Source of the DNA: Mesorhizobium sp. AR10
GTDB lineage: Bacteria; Pseudomonadota; Alphaproteobacteria; Rhizobiales; Rhizobiaceae
Reading direction: 5' to 3'
Length of the DNA: 64,000 bases
Assembly (NCBI RefSeq): GCF_024746795.1
Contig: NZ_CP080524.1
Span: forward strand, 5,124,001-5,188,000
Every line of letters begins with the position of its first letter. Positions within the stretch are counted from its first letter, which is position 1. Made by a program: the position numbers and the translations under genes. Positions 59,139-64,000 of this stretch are shown piece by piece. The notes beneath the pieces were generated by a model, which was not told the origin of the DNA, searched no databases, and saw only the letters and a program-made list of their open reading frames with translations.

Positions 59139-59426
59139 ATGGCGACGGTCGAAAAAGTCAGCGTGGCGCTTTCCCCGGAACTTCTGGGCATGGTCAAGGG
59201 CGCCGTGGCCAGCGGGCAATACGGGTCGGCAAGCGAAGTGATCCGCGAAGCCTTGCGCGAATGGCGGCTGCGCCAGCCCTTGCGCGAGGCCGAAGCCGAG
59301 CGACTGCGGAAAGCGTGGACGGAAGGTCTGGAGAGCGGTCCGTTTGCGCCTTTCGACATCGAGGACATCAAGCAGAAAGCCCGCAGCCGGTTCAGCGACG
59401 TCGCCAAAAAACAGCGAAATGGCTGA
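59139..59426 (+). CDS. ParD-like antitoxin (ribbon-helix-helix)
   Basis: 95 residues from the ATG at 59139, with AAGGAG upstream. The N-terminal ribbon-helix-helix is MATVEKVSVALSPELLGMVK then ASGQYGSASEVIREALREWRLR, the ParD signature. The C-terminal part (KAWTEGLESGPFAPFDIEDIKQKAR) is the toxin-binding tail. It overlaps the toxin gene by eight bases and should repress its operon through the palindrome upstream. Confidence 0.92.
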   Translation: MATVEKVSVALSPELLGMVKGAVASGQYGSASEVIREALREWRLRQPLREAEAERLRKAWTEGLESGPFAPFDIEDIKQKARSRFSDVAKKQRNG

Positions 59427-59712
59427 CATCCGCATCGTCCGCAGCCCAGCGGCCGAAAACGATCTGATCGACATCTGGTTTGGTATTGCCGGGGACAGTC
59501 CGCCTGCCGCGGACCGCTTTCTGGACGCGATTGCCGAGCGCATCCTGCAACTGGCGACCTTCCCCGAATCCGGCCCGCGAAGACCAGACATCGGCGCCGA
59601 AGTGCGGGCGTTGACGATCGGCAATTATCTCGTGCTCTATCGCCTGGCCGAGCAGCGCGTCGAGATCGTCCGCGTCGTACATGGCGCACGCGATGTCTCG
59701 GCGCTGTTTTGA
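59419..59712 (+). CDS. ParE/RelE superfamily toxin
   Basis: 97 residues from the ATG at 59419. The RelE/ParE fold is visible: ADIRIVRSPAAENDLIDIWF, AADRFLDAIAERILQLATFPESGPRRPDIG and YLVLYRLAEQRVEIVRVVHGARD. ParE toxins poison DNA gyrase. It is directly behind the ParD-like antitoxin and shares its ribosome. Confidence 0.92.
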   Translation: MADIRIVRSPAAENDLIDIWFGIAGDSPPAADRFLDAIAERILQLATFPESGPRRPDIGAEVRALTIGNYLVLYRLAEQRVEIVRVVHGARDVSALF

Positions 59713-59728
59713 AGGGCTGCTGAAAACG

Positions 59729-60244
59729 ATGAAACAGTTGCTGCTGCTGCGTCACGCCAAGTCGAGCTGGGACGATCCCGATCTCGGCGATTTCGACCGG
59801 CCGCTTTCGGGGCGCGGGTTGAAGGCAGCGCCTTTGATCGGACGCGAACTGGCCCGGCGCGGCTGGCTGCCCGATCTGGCGCTGGTGTCGCCGGCGCTGC
59901 GCACCCGCGACACATGGCGGCTGGTGGCGGCGCAATGGCCGGCGAGCGTGCCGACGGAGTTTGCCGAGGCACTCTACCAAGCCAGTGCGGCCGATATTCT
60001 CGGCCAGGTGCAGCATGCAGGCGCATCGGCCGACACCTTGCTCGTGCTCGGCCACAATCCCGGACTGGAAGCGTTCGCGCCCCGGCTTGCCGGCGACGGA
60101 TCGGATACGAAAGCGCTGAAAAGGCTTGGAGAAAAATTCCCGACTGGCGCCCTTGCCCGCTTTGTTGTCGATGGCGAATGGGCAAACCTTGGCTTCGGCA
60201 GGGCTCGGCTGACGCATTGCCTCAGGCCGAAGGATCTGGGCTAG
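59729..60244 (+). CDS. SixA-type phosphohistidine phosphatase
   Basis: 171 residues from the ATG at 59729. The histidine phosphatase motif LLLRHAKSSW (RHG replaced by RHA, as in SixA) is at residues 5-14, with SPALRTRDTWRLV and LVLGHNPGLE holding the other catalytic residues. It removes phosphate from phosphohistidine, for example of HPt domains or PTS-Ntr. It is 16 bp behind the ParE toxin but is probably an independent housekeeping gene. Confidence 0.9.
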   Translation: MKQLLLLRHAKSSWDDPDLGDFDRPLSGRGLKAAPLIGRELARRGWLPDLALVSPALRTRDTWRLVAAQWPASVPTEFAEALYQASAADILGQVQHAGASADTLLVLGHNPGLEAFAPRLAGDGSDTKALKRLGEKFPTGALARFVVDGEWANLGFGRARLTHCLRPKDLG

Positions 60245-60333
60245 GTCGCGATCACTGGTCTGCGCGAAAGACCATGTCTAGGGCGGAACCCTGCTGAAAT
60301 GATTCAAGTTGCGGGGATCGCTTTCGGCTGGAC

Positions 60334-60366
60334 AAAAAAAGAGCGGCGGGACAAGCCCGCCGCCTT
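60334..60366 (-). terminator. Rho-independent terminator behind DUF680-like gene 1
   Basis: On the minus strand a stem GGCGGCGGGC / GCCCGCCGC with a short TTGT loop is followed by CTCTTTTTTT. It ends the transcript of the small gene at 60391-60600. The stem shares its core (GCGGCGGGACAAGCCCGCCGC) with the terminator at 60781. Confidence 0.88.
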
Positions 60367-60390
60367 GAGGTCTTTCGGAAACGAAAACAA

Positions 60391-60600
60391 TCAGTGATTG
60401 CCGAACAGGTTGCGGTCGGCGCCCTGGATCAGCGGCTTCTGGACGGACGCGTCCGACGTCTTGGTCGAAGCCGTCATGGTGGTGTCGACCGCGGCACTCG
60501 GCTGGTTGGCATTGTTGTTGCCATAGTGGTCGCTGCCAGCGGCAAAAGCGGTACCCGTGGCGACGAGGATGGCGGCAGCGGTAAGAGCGATCTTTTTCAT
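60391..60600 (-). CDS. DUF680-like small secreted protein, copy 1
   Basis: 69 residues. It begins MKKIALTAAAILVATGTAFA (signal peptide), then GSDHYGNNNANQPS and the C-terminal block SVQKPLIQGADRNLFGNH. This is the layout of DUF680 (PF05079), a family described from Mesorhizobium loti. It is periplasmic or secreted, of unknown function. AGGAGTATTTGAC stands before the ATG, as in the other copies. It has its own upstream region and a terminator. Confidence 0.82.
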   Translation of the reverse strand: MKKIALTAAAILVATGTAFAAGSDHYGNNNANQPSAAVDTTMTASTKTSDASVQKPLIQGADRNLFGNH

Positions 60601-60780
60601 GTCAAATACTCCTGGTTTCGAGTTGTGGGGTGATCAGGCTCGATTACCGGCCATCGGCCCTTGTCTCCCCTTTCGCCTCCACTCGGCACCTCGTTACAGG
60701 GCTCACCGCTTCGTGATAGGCAGTTGATTCAGCCTTTGGCCATAAGCCAAGCTCGACAAAATAGCCGACCCCACAAAAGC

Positions 60781-60807
60781 AAAGCGGCGGGACAAGCCCG
60801 CCGCTTT
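60781..60807 (-). terminator. Terminator between DUF680-like copies 2 and 1
   Basis: AAAGCGGCGGG pairs with CCCGCCGCTTT (11 perfect pairs, loop ACAAG), and on the minus strand it is followed by GCTTTTGTGG. It separates copies 4-3-2 from copy 1. Confidence 0.82.
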
Positions 60808-60830
60808 GAGGTCTTGATGAACCTGATCGT

Positions 60831-61037
60831 TCAGCGGTTGCCGAACAGGTCGCGGTCGCTGCCCTGGGTAACCGGCTTCTGGACAGGCGCGTCCGACTTC
60901 TTGATCGAAGCGGTGTACGAGTTGTCGACGTTGGCAACCGGCTGGTTGGCGTTTTTTGAGCCATAGTGGTCGCTGCCGGCAAATGCGGTGCCCGTGGCGA
61001 CGAGGATAGCGGCGGCGGTAAGAGCGATCTTGGTCAT
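60831..61037 (-). CDS. DUF680-like small secreted protein, copy 2
   Basis: 68 residues. MTKIALTAAAILVATGTAFA signal, GSDHYGSKNANQPV core and VQKPVTQGSDRDLFGNR ending. Preceded by AGGAGTATTTGAC. It is closest to copy 4 (GSDNYG, VQKPVTQGSDRNLFGNR). A possible in-frame upstream start exists but would add non-conserved residues. Confidence 0.82.
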   Translation of the reverse strand: MTKIALTAAAILVATGTAFAGSDHYGSKNANQPVANVDNSYTASIKKSDAPVQKPVTQGSDRDLFGNR

Positions 61038-61092
61038 GTCAAATACTCCTGATTTCAAGGATTGATGTTTCGAGGGGTTGGGTGGTCCGCGC

Positions 61093-61323
61093 TTAGCGGC
61101 CCCAGATGCCCTGGCCAGACTGAGCCGGCACCTTGGCATTGGCGTCACCCTGTGCCTTTTCAGACTTCAGGATCGAGCCGGTGTGCGAGGTGTCGATGCC
61201 GGAAGACGACTGGCTGACAACCGGCTGGTTGGCATCGTTGTCGCCATAGTGGTCGCTGCCGTGGGCAAAAGCGGTGCCGGTGGCGATGAGGACAGCGGCG
61301 GCTGTGAGTGCGATCTTGGTCAT
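61093..61323 (-). CDS. DUF680-like small secreted protein, copy 3 (diverged)
   Basis: 76 residues. The same signal (MTKIALTAAAVLIATGTAFA) and GSDHYGDNDANQPVVSQSSS, but the C-terminus is different: DTSHTGSILKSEKAQGD and AQSGQGIWGR instead of the LFGNR ending. It is therefore a divergent member, possibly of distinct function. Ribosome binding site AGGAGTAG is before the ATG. Confidence 0.82.
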   Translation of the reverse strand: MTKIALTAAAVLIATGTAFAHGSDHYGDNDANQPVVSQSSSGIDTSHTGSILKSEKAQGDANAKVPAQSGQGIWGR

Positions 61324-61377
61324 TTTAACTACTCCTGATTTGGAATTTGCGTGACGGGACGGGTTCGGGGAACGCGA

Positions 61378-61584
61378 TTAGCGGTTGCCGAACAGGTTCC
61401 GGTCGCTGCCCTGCGTGACGGGCTTCTGGACGGTCTCGTTCGACTTCTTGATCGAAGCGGTGAACGAGCTGTCGACAGTCGCGGTCGGCTGGTTGGTGTT
61501 TGCTGAGCCATAGTTGTCGCTGCCGGCAAAAGCGGTGCCCGTGGCGACGAGGATGGCGGCGGCGGTAAGAGCGATCTTGGTCAT
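61378..61584 (-). CDS. DUF680-like small secreted protein, copy 4
   Basis: 68 residues. MTKIALTAAAILVATGTAFA, GSDNYGSANTNQPT and VQKPVTQGSDRNLFGNR. First in the group, preceded by GGAGTACTTACA. The upstream 385 bp (61585-61969) are likely to hold the promoter of copies 4-3-2. Confidence 0.82.
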   Translation of the reverse strand: MTKIALTAAAILVATGTAFAGSDNYGSANTNQPTATVDSSFTASIKKSNETVQKPVTQGSDRNLFGNR

Positions 61585-61969
61585 TGTAAGTACTCCAGTA
61601 GTTCCTTGTTCTGTCCGTCAAGTGGCGTGCCTTGGGAGGAATTCGCGTCGCTCGGACCACCCCGAAATGGGTTGGCAGTTCTGCGGTTTCCAATCACGAA
61701 GATGTTCCACCAGCACCGTGAATCCGGGACTTGAAATCCGACATAAGGCGCGGGCGGTAGGAATTTTTCTTGTGATATCAGTCAGTTATTGGAATGCACC
61801 TGTCTCGGCATCCCTGCTGTTCCCGAACCGGCGTTCACCCCATCCTGCACGGTCTGTCAACAGAAACGAACCGTTCGGTTCGATTTATTTGACCAAGGGC
61901 GGATCATTCACTTTTTCGACGCGTGAGACGTCTATTGTGCCTGCGGCGCAGAGGACGGTTCCGGTCGAC
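61585..61969. other. Intergenic region without a recognised gene
   Basis: 385 bp between the DUF680-like array and the response regulator, all on the minus strand. It is less GC-rich in the middle (around 61740-61920). It should contain the promoter of the array. No tRNA, palindrome of note or credible coding sequence was seen. Confidence 0.5.
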
Positions 61970-62347
61970 CTAGGACAGCAGTTGGCGAATGGTGGTTGCG
62001 ACCTTTTCCGGCGCATAAGGCTTCGGCAGGAAAATGCCGCCTTCAGGGAGCGCGTCGCGCACAGGCTGCTGCTTGCCCGATGTGACGATGATCTTGACTG
62101 GTGGCCAGCGGTCCCGAACGGCGGCAGAGAGCTTCAGGCCGTCCATCGAGCCAGGCATGTCAATGTCGGTAAACAGGAGCGAGATGTCCGGCTGGGTCTC
62201 AAGCAGATGGATGGCCTGGTCGGCATTGCTGGCTTCAAAGACGGTGAAGCCTGCCTCACGCAGGTCGTCGGCGATGGCGTACAAAAGGAAGGCCTCGTCT
62301 TCGACGACCAACACAGTTGCGCGAGTCTGGGTCCTGGACACGGTCAT
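61970..62347 (-). CDS. Single-domain response regulator (receiver only)
   Basis: 125 residues, one CheY-like receiver domain: acidic pair Glu16/Asp17 (VVEDEA), phospho-acceptor Asp61 in LLFTDIDMPG, Thr/Ser in IIVTSGK and the lysine in FLPKPYAPEK. No output domain. It follows the HWE-type kinase gene by 7 bases on the same strand, so the two are partners; a single-domain regulator may work as a phosphate sink or by protein contact. Confidence 0.92.
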   Translation of the reverse strand: MTVSRTQTRATVLVVEDEAFLLYAIADDLREAGFTVFEASNADQAIHLLETQPDISLLFTDIDMPGSMDGLKLSAAVRDRWPPVKIIVTSGKQQPVRDALPEGGIFLPKPYAPEKVATTIRQLLS

Positions 62348-62354
62348 TATCTAG

Positions 62355-64000
62355 TCAGCACTGCGACGTTGGCAACTGCGGTTGTGGAGCGGTCAGCACA
62401 CATTCGACGCCGTCCGGATGGTAGTCCAGCCGCACCGACCCTCCGAAGTCGGTGCCAAACACACGCTCGATCAGGAAGCGTCCGAAACCCTTGCGGGTCG
62501 GTGGCGTGACGGTCGGCCCGCCTGTCTCACGCCAACGCCAGACCAACTGTCTTTCGCCCGCGACAACCGGCTGCAGCGCCCATTCGACGGTCACCTTGCC
62601 CTCGGGTGTCGAGAGCGCACCGTATTTCAGCGCATTTGTACCCAGCTCGTTGACGGCAAGAGCCAGAGTTAGCGCCATCTTTGGATTGATCGGCATGGCC
62701 GGACCGGAAATCGATATCTGCTCGATCGGGAATGCGGTCATGGTGTTGTCGATCACCTCGCGAATCGAGGCGCTGGTCCAGCGGGTCTTGTTCAGGATGT
62801 CATGCGCGTTGGCCAATGCCCGCAGCCGTTCGTTGAAAGCGGCACTTGCCGTTTGGATGTCGGTGTTGCGCAAGGTCTGCGACGCTATCGCAGCCACCAT
62901 GGCGAGAATGTTCTTGATCCGGTGTTCAAGTTCGTGGGTCAGGAGTTCCTGCCGCGCCTGCGCCTGCCGGCGATCGGTAATGTCCTGCATGACGCCGAAC
63001 ATCTTGACCGGCTTGCCGGTTTCGTCGCGCACGAAGTCTATATGACGGGAAAGCCAGCGCAGCTCTCCGGTGTCGACTCGGCGTATCCGGTATTCGACGT
63101 TCGGTACCGCCGAGCCTTGCTTGCGAGTGTCCTCGTTGGAGCGGATGTCCTTGTCCTCGGGGACGACGATGCTTTCCAGCACGCTGATGTGGACGCTGTC
63201 GCGCGGGCTGAGGCCCCATAGGTCCCAAAAACCTTCGGAGCCGTACACATTGCCGGTTTCAATATCGAGCTCGAGCGCCGCGATGCCGGCCGCATTCTGC
63301 GACAGCTGCAATCGCCGCTCGCTTTCGCGGAGGGCCTGCGCCGCCTGCTTCTGGTCGTCGATATCGGTGTTGGTGCCGATCCACTGCAGGATCGTGCCGT
63401 TGGCGTCGCGGATCGGAACCGCGCGGGCGATGTACCAGCGATAGGCACCATCCAGCCTCCGCAGCCGGAATTCCGTCTCGTAGAAGACGCCGGTCGACAG
63501 GGCATCGCTCCACTTTCGGGCGGCATTGGCAATGTCATCGGGGTGCACCAGCCGCGCCCACCCCTGCCCGTCGAGCTCGCCTGGCGCGGCGCCGGAATAA
63601 TCGTAGACACGCGGGTTGAACCAATCGAGCATTCCATCGGGCGACGCTGTCCAAACATGGTTCGGCATCGCCTCGGCGAAGGTACGGAACTGCGCTTCGC
63701 TCTGGCGCAGCGCCTGCTCGGCGATCAGACGATCGGTGACGTCGACGCCCTGGACGAAGATACCGATGGTGTCCCCTGTTGGGCTGCGCACTGGCTGGTA
63801 GACGAGGTCGATGAAGCGATCTTCCCTGGGTTCATCCGGGGAGCGCTGCAATTCGGCTTTCAAGGCATAGCCGACAAAGGCTTCGCCACTGTTGAAGACC
63901 TGATCAAGGAGTTCGTAGAAGCCCTGGCCGGCAATGTCTGGCAAGGCCTCGCGCACCGGCTTGCCGATCACATCGCGGTGGCCGACAAGTTGCCTGTAAG
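62355..64000 (-). CDS. PAS-domain HWE family sensor histidine kinase (N-terminus cut by window edge)
   Basis: At least 548 residues are visible and the reading frame continues beyond 64000 (YRQLVGHRDVIGKPVREALP), so the start is outside. Three PAS/PAC units follow each other (about to residue 85, 90-210 and 215-340 of the visible part). The kinase has the HWE H-box ELEHRIKNILAMVAAIASQTL with the phospho-His, the N-box NELGTNALKYGALS and the WRE in WRWRETGG that names the family. HWE kinases in rhizobia act in light, redox or stress sensing. It pairs with the receiver protein downstream. Confidence 0.92.
   Translation of the reverse strand, partial: YRQLVGHRDVIGKPVREALPDIAGQGFYELLDQVFNSGEAFVGYALKAELQRSPDEPREDRFIDLVYQPVRSPTGDTIGIFVQGVDVTDRLIAEQALRQSEAQFRTFAEAMPNHVWTASPDGMLDWFNPRVYDYSGAAPGELDGQGWARLVHPDDIANAARKWSDALSTGVFYETEFRLRRLDGAYRWYIARAVPIRDANGTILQWIGTNTDIDDQKQAAQALRESERRLQLSQNAAGIAALELDIETGNVYGSEGFWDLWGLSPRDSVHISVLESIVVPEDKDIRSNEDTRKQGSAVPNVEYRIRRVDTGELRWLSRHIDFVRDETGKPVKMFGVMQDITDRRQAQARQELLTHELEHRIKNILAMVAAIASQTLRNTDIQTASAAFNERLRALANAHDILNKTRWTSASIREVIDNTMTAFPIEQISISGPAMPINPKMALTLALAVNELGTNALKYGALSTPEGKVTVEWALQPVVAGERQLVWRWRETGGPTVTPPTRKGFGRFLIERVFGTDFGGSVRLDYHPDGVECVLTAPQPQLPTSQC

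Overview
The window is a high-GC alphaproteobacterial chromosome segment, most likely Mesorhizobium or a close relative in the Hyphomicrobiales. The evidence is the codon use, the density of ABC uptake systems, the rhizobial inverted repeats between genes, an HWE-type kinase, an hdaA/pgsA/purM/purN core block, and four tandem small secreted proteins that look like the Mesorhizobium family DUF680. These assignments come from reading translations and motifs; no database search was run.

Layout. 1-2.4 kb: end of a carboxymuconolactone decarboxylase-like gene, OsmC, a phytochelatin synthase-like exported protein and a beta-keto acid cleavage enzyme, followed by a mosaic palindrome. 3-7.8 kb: an Lrp regulator, a saccharopine dehydrogenase-like enzyme and a polar amino acid ABC transporter, read as one catabolic unit. 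8-9.7 kb: a PAP2/vanadium haloperoxidase-like gene bracketed by a copy of the 3' end of the transporter ATPase gene. 10.8-18.6 kb: a minus-strand operon livK-H-M-G-F plus SDR plus flavin monooxygenase, with a divergent CGNR regulator. 18.7-24.4 kb: a diguanylate cyclase bracketed by a copied 3' end of an ATP-grasp gene, then the three-gene set ATP-grasp ligase / DUF1704 QEGLA protein / N-formylglutamate amidohydrolase. 24.4-26.5 kb: a decayed IS5-type element and a less GC-rich DNase I-like gene. 26.5-31.5 kb: GFA protein, a ThuA/Gfo-Idh-MocA sugar operon with a LacI-type palindrome, a DUF4239 membrane protein and a Tlde1-like (DUF2778) protein.

31.8-36 kb: a Zn/Cd/Pb P-type ATPase with divergent MerR regulator and a clear operator, a 79-residue secreted protein, and an unannotated 28-residue putative RiPP precursor in front of a DedA-like gene. 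35.8-43.6 kb: a guanidino-group hydrolase and an M20 amidohydrolase divergent from a LysR regulator, next to a spermidine/putrescine-type ABC operon. 43.6-50.4 kb: LysE exporter, FAD oxidoreductase, tRNA-Arg, a complex I accessory subunit, a flavin oxidoreductase, and a two-domain multicopper oxidase coupled to a ZIP-type transporter. 50.7-53.4 kb: a CHASE-PAS-GGDEF-EAL protein, then tRNA-Pro. 53.9-60.2 kb: a Phd/PIN toxin-antitoxin pair, hdaA, an AI-2E family permease, pgsA, purM-purN, ParDE and a SixA phosphatase. 60.3-61.6 kb: the four DUF680-like genes. 62-64 kb: a single-domain response regulator and a PAS/HWE histidine kinase running off the right edge.

The most unusual items are the RiPP-like mini-gene, the DUF680 array, two gene-sized cassettes each bracketed by a duplicated 3' end of the neighbouring gene, the haloperoxidase-like protein with one intact and one degenerate active site, and the amidohydrolase/QEGLA/ATP-grasp operon.
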